Of a stretch of DNA of 64,000 bases, positions 7,303 to 14,179 are shown piece by piece (position 1 is the first letter of the stretch; each line of letters starts with the position of its first letter). The notes beneath the pieces are model-generated. The model was not told the origin of the DNA. It ran no database searches and saw only the letters and a program-made list of their open reading frames with translations. The DNA lies in the NCBI GenBank assembly GCA_965198565.1, contig OZ240665.1, positions 4,092,001-4,156,000 of the forward strand, written 5' to 3'. Source of the DNA: LMUY01 sp965198565 (GTDB taxonomy: Bacteria > Pseudomonadota > Alphaproteobacteria > Acetobacterales > Acetobacteraceae). The position numbers and the translations under genes were made by a program.

Positions 7303-8358
7303 CTAAGCGGGCGGCCGCGCCGCGGCGGGGACCAGGGCCGGGTACGCGTCGATCATGTTCACGCCGTTGAGCGGGTTAGGCTCGCCATAATGGCAGGTGG
7401 CGCAGAGAGCCAGGCCGTTGCCGTTCAGCACGCCGCTCTCGCGCGCCGGGATCACCGGCAGGGACGTCTCATGCACGCGCTGCCGGGTCAGTGGCACGGC
7501 GGCGTCCGCCACCAGCAGGAAGTTGCGGTTGATGTCGCGCATGAGCTGGAGGCCGGACTCGCCCGCCCAGCGGAACGGTGAGCTCTGCGACCAGTCGGCG
7601 ATTGCGCGCGAGTTGTGGCAGTAGCCGCAGTTGACGCCGATCCCATCCGACAAGGTCATCATCATCTCGTAGATGCGCGCTGCTTCGACTTGCGAAGACA
7701 CGGTATGGCTCGGCAGCGCCGTGCTGGATTGCACGCGGATGGGCTCGTCCTGCAGGAAGTATTCCTGGTAGCCCGAGTCCGGGAAGAACTTGTAGACGGT
7801 GTCCGCCGCCTCGTTCCAGGTGTTCTCCGGGTCCGTCATGGGCGGAACCGGTGGGGGCTTGCTCTGGTACCAAATTTCCGCCGGCTGCACCTGGCCGCGG
7901 TGGCAGGTGTAGCACGTGACACCCGCCGGGGCGACGTGGCTCTTCCAGTCGGCATTGATGTGCCGCACCATCTGCAGCATGACCCGGGCAATGGCTTTGG
8001 TCGGCTTGGCGTCCGAAGCGAAGTTCTGTCCCTCGTGGCAGAAGCCGCAACCCTCCTTGGGCGAAACCCAGTTGGTCAGGGCCTGCTGGGTGCGCATGAA
8101 CTCGGCGGCGCTGACGTCGGTCAGCACGGTGACGTTCTTGTATGTCTCCGTGGCGGACGGCCCACCCGTTGCCGCGGGCGGCAGCGGCGGCGGCGCCTGG
8201 TTGTTGGCCGCGTGTTCGAGCCGCACGTCCTCGAACTGGATCGACGACGGCTGGCCGATCTCGTGGCCGCGGATCTTCTGCACCTGCCAATCCGGCACAT
8301 ACAACAGGAACAATGCCGCGACGACACCCGCACCGATGAGCAGCCACTTCAACGACAT
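7303..8358 (-). CDS. pufC: Tetraheme cytochrome subunit of the photosynthetic reaction centre
   Basis: A 351-residue protein with four CxxCH haem sites: CGFCH (104-108), CYTCH (149-153), CGYCH (244-248) and CATCH (319-323). It re-reduces the oxidised special pair on the periplasmic side. The N-terminus has a hydrophobic segment (residues 5-21) with no lipobox cysteine, so it is probably held by an uncleaved anchor rather than a lipid. The family is usually about 330-370 residues. The ATG at 8358 overlaps the pufM stop (ATGA), which fixes the start; the frame is open further upstream but would overlap pufM deeply. Confidence 0.96.
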   Translation of the reverse strand: MSLKWLLIGAGVVAALFLLYVPDWQVQKIRGHEIGQPSSIQFEDVRLEHAANNQAPPPLPPAATGGPSATETYKNVTVLTDVSAAEFMRTQQALTNWVSPKEGCGFCHEGQNFASDAKPTKAIARVMLQMVRHINADWKSHVAPAGVTCYTCHRGQVQPAEIWYQSKPPPVPPMTDPENTWNEAADTVYKFFPDSGYQEYFLQDEPIRVQSSTALPSHTVSSQVEAARIYEMMMTLSDGIGVNCGYCHNSRAIADWSQSSPFRWAGESGLQLMRDINRNFLLVADAAVPLTRQRVHETSLPVIPARESGVLNGNGLALCATCHYGEPNPLNGVNMIDAYPALVPAAARPPA

Positions 8359-9356
8359 CAGAGCGCTCCCACGATCGGGCTGTGATCGGAGACGCCGGGC
8401 GGCAGTTCCGACGGGATTTGGTAGAGTCGCGGATAGGTGGGGGCGATGCCGTGCTTCACCCCCCACAAGTACCAATTGTCCACCACAGTGCCGCTGAGCA
8501 GGATGCCGATGCCGCCGCAAAGCGTGGTGAGCACGGCAAACCAGTAGATCCAGCGATGGATGGATTGGAAGTTCGCGTTGAACCCCATGGTCCAGCGCCA
8601 GAACAGCGCCGCGCGCTCCGAGGCGGTGCCGGGCTGGGTGATCTCGTGCGTCTCGCGCTCGCCGCCGAACCGCGTCACCGCGAGGATGGTGCCGCCATGC
8701 ATGGTGAACAGCAGCACCGAGCCGTACAGGAACACGATCGAGAGCATGTGAAACGGGTCGTAGAACAGGTTGCCGTAGCGCATCGAGAACGTGGCCGTCC
8801 AGTTCAGGTGCGGCACGATGCCGAACGGCACCGCTTCGGACCAGCTCCCCATTAGGATGGGCCTAATGAAGCCCAGCACCAGGTAGAGCCATATCGCCGA
8901 GGCGAACGCCCAGGGGATGTGAGTGCCGATCCCGACCGCGCGCGCCCGGCGATACATCCGCGTCCACCAGAGCAGGATCGACGCGGTGAGGAAGAAGCCA
9001 GCGAGCAGATACCAGCCGCCATCGTTCAGCGGCGGAAACAACGCCAGGCCCTGCTTGGCCGAGGGCGGATCGAGCGAGAGGAACGGCAGCATCTTGGCAA
9101 AGCGGATGACGTTCCAGCCCACCGACGCCCACATGTTGAGGCCGATGATCTCGAACGCGATCACGCCGCAGATCACCGAGAGCAGCCCGCTGACGCCCAG
9201 CGAGGTGGGCCCGATCTGCGCCTCGCCGATGCGGCCGAACCAGGTGGAGTGGAACAGCCGGCCCGGCCGATAGCGCGCGCCGGGCGGCTCCGGCAAGCCG
9301 CGCTCGGCCGGCCCCTCGACGACGATTGCGGTGTACAGCGTGTGATAGCGCGCCAT
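8358..9356 (-). CDS. pufM: Photosynthetic reaction centre M subunit
   Basis: A 332-residue five-helix protein. With Rhodobacter sphaeroides numbering it keeps His182 (P-H-L-N-W, accessory chlorophyll), His202 (D-P-F-H-M, special pair), Tyr210, Leu214, His219, Glu234 (G-G-E-R-E) and His266 (I-H-R-W) for the iron, so it should bind the normal cofactor set. The position usually Asn44 or Asp43/44 is Glu44 here (F-G-R-I-G-E-A-Q). The C-terminal tail (about 30 residues beyond the last helix) resembles forms that dock a tetraheme cytochrome. It starts 10 bp after pufL. Confidence 0.97.
   Translation of the reverse strand: MARYHTLYTAIVVEGPAERGLPEPPGARYRPGRLFHSTWFGRIGEAQIGPTSLGVSGLLSVICGVIAFEIIGLNMWASVGWNVIRFAKMLPFLSLDPPSAKQGLALFPPLNDGGWYLLAGFFLTASILLWWTRMYRRARAVGIGTHIPWAFASAIWLYLVLGFIRPILMGSWSEAVPFGIVPHLNWTATFSMRYGNLFYDPFHMLSIVFLYGSVLLFTMHGGTILAVTRFGGERETHEITQPGTASERAALFWRWTMGFNANFQSIHRWIYWFAVLTTLCGGIGILLSGTVVDNWYLWGVKHGIAPTYPRLYQIPSELPPGVSDHSPIVGAL
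8851..8867. repeat. 17-bp palindrome ATTAGG-N5-CCTAAT inside pufM
   Basis: The same 6-bp arms as the palindrome at the end of puhB. It lies in the conserved F-I-R-P-I-L-M-G-S-W segment of pufM. The homologous pufL segment does not contain it, so protein conservation alone does not force it. Confidence 0.55.
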
Positions 9357-9366
9357 GACTTGCCCC

Positions 9367-10203
9367 TCAGAAACCGTATGCCGACCAAATCGGGATGTTC
9401 AGGTACCAGTCGAACCAATAGGGCCAGCCGCGGGTCCAGAACGGCCCGGCGACCAGGATGCAGGCCGCGCTCCAGAACCCGGCGTTCAGCGCGAGGAAGT
9501 AGCCCAGCCGATGGATGCCCAGCTCGCCGATCGAGTAGGCGATGGTGTCGCGGAAGTAGACGCTCTCGTGCTCGCCGTATTTCACCGGCTTGGCGCCCCC
9601 CGGTGCATAGGCGCCCAGGATTTCGCCGCCATGCAACGCCAGCGCGAGGGTCGTGGTGAAGAAGAACGTCACCGCCAGCATGTGGAACGGGTTGTAGTGG
9701 AAATGCAGATACTGGTAGCCGACGTTGGACACCCAATCGAGATGGCTCATGATGCCGTAGGGAAAACCATAGCCCCAGGCGCCCATCAGCAACGGCCGGA
9801 TCACCACCAGCGAGACATAGGCGAAGATCGCCATCGAGAAGCCGAACGGCACGTGCAGCCCCATGCCGAGCTTGCGCGCGATCTCCACCTGCCGCAGCGC
9901 CCAGGAGCAGAACGCGCCGATGGCGCAGATGGTGATGAGCTGCCACAGCCCACCTTCGCGCAGCGGCGCCCAGTGCAGCCCGTTGCTGATCAGCGGCGGA
10001 TTGATGCTGATGGCGAACGGCTCCCAGGTCGGCCCGATCGCGGCGCCGTAGAAGATCAGCGCCGTGCCGAGCACCGAGAAGATGATCGTCGTCACGCCGA
10101 AGAAGCCGACGTAGAACGCGCCGATCCAGAAGTCGAAGAACCGGCCGCCGATCAGCGTGCCGCCGGCGATTCGGTATTTGCGCTCATACGACAGCATCGA
10201 CAT
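9367..10203 (-). CDS. pufL: Photosynthetic reaction centre L subunit
   Basis: A 278-residue five-helix protein that aligns without gaps to the R. sphaeroides L chain through the region checked. It has Glu104 (R-Q-V-E-I), His153 (S-H-L-D-W), His168 and His173 (F-H-Y-N-P-F-H-M), His190 (L-H-G-G), Glu212, Ser223 (A-Y-S-I-G) and His230 (G-I-H-R-L-G). These bind the special pair, accessory chlorophyll, iron and QB. Residue 213, Asp or Asn in the classical models, is Ser here. AGGAG is placed 6 bp before the ATG at 10203. This is the first gene of the operon; no pufB or pufA precedes it. Confidence 0.97.
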   Translation of the reverse strand: MSMLSYERKYRIAGGTLIGGRFFDFWIGAFYVGFFGVTTIIFSVLGTALIFYGAAIGPTWEPFAISINPPLISNGLHWAPLREGGLWQLITICAIGAFCSWALRQVEIARKLGMGLHVPFGFSMAIFAYVSLVVIRPLLMGAWGYGFPYGIMSHLDWVSNVGYQYLHFHYNPFHMLAVTFFFTTTLALALHGGEILGAYAPGGAKPVKYGEHESVYFRDTIAYSIGELGIHRLGYFLALNAGFWSAACILVAGPFWTRGWPYWFDWYLNIPIWSAYGF

Positions 10204-10305
10204 GACAATCTCCTGCGCATCAGCCGGCAGCCGGCATCGCTGCGCCGCTGCTCAATCATTTCGGCATGTTTTCCGGACCCGAACGATGGAGCCCTCTTGC
10301 TTGAA

Positions 10306-10349
10306 CGTCAACTATGGCTGACGGTGTAAAGTGTCAACTAAATAGGACA
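10306..10349 (-). promoter_or_regulatory. Twin PpsR/CrtJ-type palindromes overlapping the pufL promoter
   Basis: The downstream palindrome in plus coordinates, TGT-N12-ACA at 10332-10349 (TGTCA-N8-GGACA), matches the PpsR/CrtJ consensus exactly. A second, CGTCA-N8-TGACG at 10306-10323, is a perfect inverted repeat differing from the consensus by one outer base per arm. The sites are 8 bp apart, the spacing known for the cooperative CrtJ pair at bchC. On the minus strand site one contains TTGACA (10332-10337), a perfect -35 box, and the second covers the expected -10 zone. Aerobic repression of pufLMC-puhAB by PpsR is inferred. The sites also lie in front of the divergent SH3 gene. Confidence 0.7.
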
Positions 10350-10355
10350 CCTGAC

Positions 10356-10703
10356 ATGTCGCGTCGCATCGTTTCCCTCGCCGCCGTGCTGATCGCGTTA
10401 CTAGCAACCCAGCAGCCGGCCTCCGCCACGCCGGGCCAGATCAGTTGGACGACGTGGTTCCGCATCGGGCCGGGCCGCAACTATGCCGTGCGGGACGAGA
10501 TCAACAACGGCACCGTGCTCGACGTGGTCGGCTGCCAGAACGGCTGGTGCCAAGTGGTCTGGGGCAACCGGACCGGCTACGTGGAGAGCGACGTGGTGGT
10601 GCAGCCGGTTCCCGTGACCAAGCCGGCGTCGCCGCATGATTGCGTCCAGAACCGGCGCAGCGGATACGGTAGCGGCGATGAGCTTAGCATATGCCAACGA
10701 TAA
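10356..10703 (+). CDS. Secreted SH3b-domain protein
   Basis: A 115-residue protein with a signal peptide (M-S-R-R-I-V-S-L-A-A-V-L-I-A-L-L, cleavage likely after A-S-A). A bacterial SH3 domain follows: F-R-I-G-P-G-R-N-Y-A-V-R-D, G-T-V-L-D-V-V-G-C, G-W-C-Q-V and G-Y-V-E-S. Such domains bind cell wall or scaffold periplasmic proteins. It is divergent from pufL and its ATG lies 6 bp beyond the PpsR-type site. Its 3' end overlaps the start of the ligase gene by 26 bases. Its exact role is unknown. Confidence 0.8.
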   Translation: MSRRIVSLAAVLIALLATQQPASATPGQISWTTWFRIGPGRNYAVRDEINNGTVLDVVGCQNGWCQVVWGNRTGYVESDVVVQPVPVTKPASPHDCVQNRRSGYGSGDELSICQR

Positions 10704-12021
10704 CCCCGCCAACCCAGGGCTAGCCGGCCGATTCGGGCTCCGCTGGGGCCTGCGTGCGGGCGTTCTGCTCGTGGCGTTGCTGCCCTGGTTGCTGATCCAT
10801 GCCCGCGCGCTGTCCGAGGCGGCGATCGACCTGGTGGCGGCCGGCTTCCTGCTGCACGCCGTGCTGCAGCGGGACTGGGAGTGGCTGGGCCGCGCCTGGG
10901 TCCGGCTGGCCGCTGCGTGGTGGGCCTGGCTGCTGGTCTGCACCGCCGTGCACGCCCGTGCGGCGGGCGAAGGCGCCGCCGGGCTGCTCCAGGCGGGTGC
11001 CGTGGTGCGCTTCCTGCTGTTTGCCGCGGCACTGGAACACGTCGTCCTGCGCAGCGCCGCGGCCCGGCGATGGTTCTTCCGCAGCCTGGGCCTGGCCACC
11101 CTCTACGTGGCGGCGCAGACCCTGCTGCAATTCGGCACCGGGTATAACCTGTTCGGCGCGCCGCGGTCCGGCGATGGCGAACTCACCGGCCCGTTCTACA
11201 AGCCGCGTGACGCGCCCACCTTCGTGCGCATGCTGTTTCCCGCGCTGCTCCCCCCAGCCGACGCGCTGATGGGCCAGCGCGGATGGATCCCGCGGGCAGC
11301 CGGGGCGGCGCTGCCCCTGCTTGCCATGCTGGTTCTGGTGTTGATTGGCCAGCGCATGCCGCTGCTGCTGGGCGCCGCCGGGTTGCTCGTGGCGGCCCTG
11401 CTGCTGCGGCGGTTGCGCGGGCCCACGCTGGTGGCGCTGGCCGCGGGGGTGGCGCTGGTGTTCGCCTCCGCCGCCGTGTCGCCCCCCACCTTCTATCGGC
11501 TGGTGACCAAGTTCCGCGCCCAGACCAGCCATTTCGCCGAAAGCCCGTATGGGCTGGTCGCCGAGCGCGCCGTCGCCATCGCCGAGCAGCACCCATGGAC
11601 CGGACGCGGCTACGATGGCTACCGCACCGCCTGCCGGGAGCCGCGCTATTTCCAGGCCTGGCACTGGCCCGGCCAGCCAGCGGCGCCCGACCCGACTGCG
11701 GCCAGCCTGTGTCTGACGCATCCGCACAATCTCTACCTGCAGGCGGTGACGGACGCTGGCCTGCCAGGCCTGGTCCTGTTCACCGCGCTTGCGGCCGCCT
11801 GGCTGTGGCGCTTGGGCGAGGACCTGCGGCGGCGGGCCAGCGCGCTTCAGATCGGACTGTTCGTTGCCATCTTGCTGCAGCTTTGGCCGCTCGCCTCCAC
11901 CAGCCCGCTCATCTCGCTGCCGATCGGAGGCTGGTTCTTCCTGCTGCTGGGTGCGGGCCTGGCGCAAGCGCGGGCGGCTCGGGGCGCGCAAGCGCGGGCG
12001 GCTCGGGGCGCGCAAGCGTAG
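10678..12021 (+). CDS. O-antigen ligase/polymerase family membrane protein
   Basis: A 447-residue protein with about ten to twelve hydrophobic segments and a large periplasmic loop containing E-Q-H-P-W-T-G-R-G and then T-H-P-H-N-L-Y-L-Q. The His-rich H-P-H-N-x-Y-L-Q motif marks the Wzy_C/WaaL family, which joins or polymerises undecaprenyl-linked glycans at the outer face of the inner membrane. Start at 10678 (M-S-L-A-Y-A-N-D-N) was chosen over 10636 to limit overlap with the SH3 gene. The last 18 residues come from a 24-bp tandem repeat (Q-A-R-A-A-R-G-A) that also lies in the end of the convergent GT9 gene. Confidence 0.88.
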   Translation: MSLAYANDNPANPGLAGRFGLRWGLRAGVLLVALLPWLLIHARALSEAAIDLVAAGFLLHAVLQRDWEWLGRAWVRLAAAWWAWLLVCTAVHARAAGEGAAGLLQAGAVVRFLLFAAALEHVVLRSAAARRWFFRSLGLATLYVAAQTLLQFGTGYNLFGAPRSGDGELTGPFYKPRDAPTFVRMLFPALLPPADALMGQRGWIPRAAGAALPLLAMLVLVLIGQRMPLLLGAAGLLVAALLLRRLRGPTLVALAAGVALVFASAAVSPPTFYRLVTKFRAQTSHFAESPYGLVAERAVAIAEQHPWTGRGYDGYRTACREPRYFQAWHWPGQPAAPDPTAASLCLTHPHNLYLQAVTDAGLPGLVLFTALAAAWLWRLGEDLRRRASALQIGLFVAILLQLWPLASTSPLISLPIGGWFFLLLGAGLAQARAARGAQARAARGAQA

Positions 12022-12928
12022 CGTCCAACGCCTGCAGCACGGCTTGCTCCGGCAGCGCCTCGAGCCGGTCCACCTGCAGCACGGTGGCCCACTCGCCGTG
12101 GGGGCCGCGGGGCGCCGCCTGGGCCAACACGGTGGCGGCGGAGAACAGGGCCACGGTCGGCGCCCCCATGGCGGCGGCCAGTTGCAGCGGCCCGGTGTCG
12201 TTGCCCAGCGCGAGGACCGCGCCCTGCGCCAGGGCGGCGATGTCGGGAATGCTGGTCTGGCCGGCGAGGTCGCGGGCGCCGGGCACCTGCGCCCGGATGG
12301 CTGCCCCGAGCGGCAGCTCCGCCCGCCCGCCGATCACCACGGGAGTGATGCCGCGGGCCGCCAGCCACGCCGCGGCGGCGGCATAGCGGCCCACCGGCCA
12401 TCGCTTCACCGCGCCCACGCCGGCGCCGCCGGGCACCAGCAACGCGTACGCACCAATCAGGCCGTGGCGGTGACCAAGTGCGCTCAGCCAGCCGCGCTCC
12501 GGCGGCGGCCGTTGCGTGACGCCGGCCGCCTCCAGTTGCTCGCGCTGGCGCTCGATCGTGTGCATCGAGTCGCGCGCGGGATTGGCATGGGGGTGGGAAC
12601 AGCCTGGCACATGGCCAGACCAGGGCGGCCGGCCGGCCAGCACGAAATACCGCGCCGTGCGCCTCGAGGTTTGCAGGTCGAACACGTAGTCATGCGCGCG
12701 GATCACCCGCAGCGTGCGGCGGATCGCCGGCAGGTTCCACCACGGCGCCCGGGCGTCGACCGCCACGTCGTCGAACCAGGGGGCGGCCCGCGCCAGGTCC
12801 ACGAAGGGCCGCGTGGTGAGCAGCGTGATGTGGCTGTCGGGCCGGGCGGCGCGGATGGCGGCGAAGCCGTGGAACGCGTGCACGAAGTCGCCCAGCGCGC
12901 CCAACTTGACCACCAGCAGGCGCTGCAT
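11909..12928 (-). CDS. Glycosyltransferase family 9 (heptosyltransferase-like)
   Basis: A 339-residue GT-B enzyme. The N-terminal R-L-L-V-V-K-L-G-A-L-G-D-F-V-H motif and C-terminal G-N-D-T-G-P-L-Q-L-A-A-A-M-G are diagnostic of GT9 (WaaC/WaaF-like), which transfers heptose or related sugars from ADP-sugars to the lipopolysaccharide core. The ATG at 12928 places the N-terminal motif at residue 3; upstream in-frame codons would add an unrelated leader. Its 3' end overlaps the O-antigen ligase by 113 bases on the opposite strand, and its C-terminus A-R-P-E-P-P-A-L is repeated through the shared tandem repeat. The sugar donor is not certain. Confidence 0.88.
   Translation of the reverse strand: MQRLLVVKLGALGDFVHAFHGFAAIRAARPDSHITLLTTRPFVDLARAAPWFDDVAVDARAPWWNLPAIRRTLRVIRAHDYVFDLQTSRRTARYFVLAGRPPWSGHVPGCSHPHANPARDSMHTIERQREQLEAAGVTQRPPPERGWLSALGHRHGLIGAYALLVPGGAGVGAVKRWPVGRYAAAAAWLAARGITPVVIGGRAELPLGAAIRAQVPGARDLAGQTSIPDIAALAQGAVLALGNDTGPLQLAAAMGAPTVALFSAATVLAQAAPRGPHGEWATVLQVDRLEALPEQAVLQALDATLARPEPPALARPEPPALAPGPHPAAGRTSLRSAAR
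11963..12018. repeat. 24-bp tandem repeat translated on both strands
   Basis: Two full units and a third of 24 bp (beginning cgcaagcgcg) lie in the overlap of the convergent ligase and GT9 genes. Plus-strand reading gives Q-A-R-A-A-R-G-A; minus-strand reading gives A-R-P-E-P-P-A-L. Both genes are extended by whole codons by each unit. Confidence 0.9.
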
Positions 12929-12962
12929 CGCCGGGCCGGAACTGCCGCGGTAGCCTGCGCCC

Positions 12963-14117
12963 ATGCCGCCCTCGCTCTCGTCCACCGTCACCATCATCCT
13001 GCCGCATCGCGAGCGGTTCGACCCGGCGTCGGCCGGCGCCGTGGCGATGGTAGTGCAGCGTCTGGCGGCGGGCGAGTCGCGCTACCGCTCGCTGGTGGTG
13101 GGGCCGCCCCATGGCGGCGCGGGCTTCCCCGGCATCGACTTCCTGCCCGTGGCGTTGCCGCGCTGGCTGCCCGGCACGCCAACGCTGCGCTATGCCGCCC
13201 GGCTAGCCGCCGTGCTGGCGAGGCGGCCGCCGGGTCTGATCGAGGTGCACAACAAGCCGGATGTGGCGCTCTGGCTGGCCCGGCTGCTCGGGCGCCCGGT
13301 GACGCTGTTCCTGCACAACGACCCGCGCGAGATGCGTGGCGCCCGATCTCCCGCCGCGCGCACCCGCCTGCTGCGCCGGCTGGCCCGGGTGGTGACGGTG
13401 TCGGACTACCTGCGCGGCTGCCTGCTCGAGCGCGTGAGCGTGCCGCCGGGCCAGGGTCCGGTGGTGATCCACAACGCGCTCGATCTGCGGCAGCTTCCCG
13501 CTTGCGTTCCGCCGCACGGCCGCGAGAAGCTGATCCTGTTCGCCGGCCGCGTGGTGCCGGACAAGGCGCCGGACCTGTTCATCGCCGCCTGCGCCCAGGC
13601 GCTTCCGAGGCTGCCGGGCTGGCGGGCCGCCATGATCGGTGCGGACGGGTTCGCCGCCGGACAGCCGGACAGCCGGTTCATCGCCGGGCTGCGACCGCTC
13701 GCCGCCGCCGCCGGCGTCACCCTGCTGGGCCACCGGCCGCACGCGCAGGTGCTGGAAGCCATGGCGCGGGCCGCGATCGTGGTGGTGCCGAGCCGCTGGA
13801 ACGAGCCGTTCGGGCTGACGGCGCTGGAGGCGATCGCGTGCGGCGCGGCGCTGGTCACCTCCGGGCGGGGCGGCTTGGCGGAGGTGGCGGGGGATGCCGC
13901 CCGGTGCGTCGACCCGTCCGACACCGCCGCGTTCGCCGCGGCACTCGAGGCGTTGGCGACCGACCCGGCGTTGCGGGGCCGGCTTTCCGCCGCGGGGCTG
14001 GACCGGGCCCAGCGGTTGTTCGCCCTCCCCCACGCCCTCGCCAAGTTGGACGCGATGCGGGACGAAATTCTACGGTCTGGCGGCAATGCCGGAAATGGCA
14101 GTTATGCAACGCTCTAG
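12963..14117 (+). CDS. Glycosyltransferase family 4 (GT-B)
   Basis: A 384-residue protein. The N-terminal half has an acceptor-side Rossmann domain (V-H-N-K-P-D, L-F-L-H-N-D-P-R-E-M). The C-terminal GT1/GT4 domain has F-A-G-R-V-V-P-D-K-A-P-D and the E-x7-E nucleotide-sugar motif in N-E-P-F-G-L-T-A-L-E-A-I-A-C-G. It would transfer a sugar onto a lipid-linked or LPS glycan in the cytoplasm. It is divergent from the GT9 gene with 34 bp between starts. Donor and acceptor cannot be read from the sequence. Confidence 0.9.
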   Translation: MPPSLSSTVTIILPHRERFDPASAGAVAMVVQRLAAGESRYRSLVVGPPHGGAGFPGIDFLPVALPRWLPGTPTLRYAARLAAVLARRPPGLIEVHNKPDVALWLARLLGRPVTLFLHNDPREMRGARSPAARTRLLRRLARVVTVSDYLRGCLLERVSVPPGQGPVVIHNALDLRQLPACVPPHGREKLILFAGRVVPDKAPDLFIAACAQALPRLPGWRAAMIGADGFAAGQPDSRFIAGLRPLAAAAGVTLLGHRPHAQVLEAMARAAIVVVPSRWNEPFGLTALEAIACGAALVTSGRGGLAEVAGDAARCVDPSDTAAFAAALEALATDPALRGRLSAAGLDRAQRLFALPHALAKLDAMRDEILRSGGNAGNGSYATL

Positions 14118-14179
14118 CTTTTTTGCCGCGACCCGCAGCTTGGGCCTGAGTTTTCCAGTACGGTCTGCTACGGAGAGGC

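Noticed and set aside
10204..10355. Possible hidden pufB/pufA upstream of pufL
   Set aside because: The gap is only about 150 bp, is occupied by promoter-like sequence, and has no frame with the LH1 helix and His ligand.
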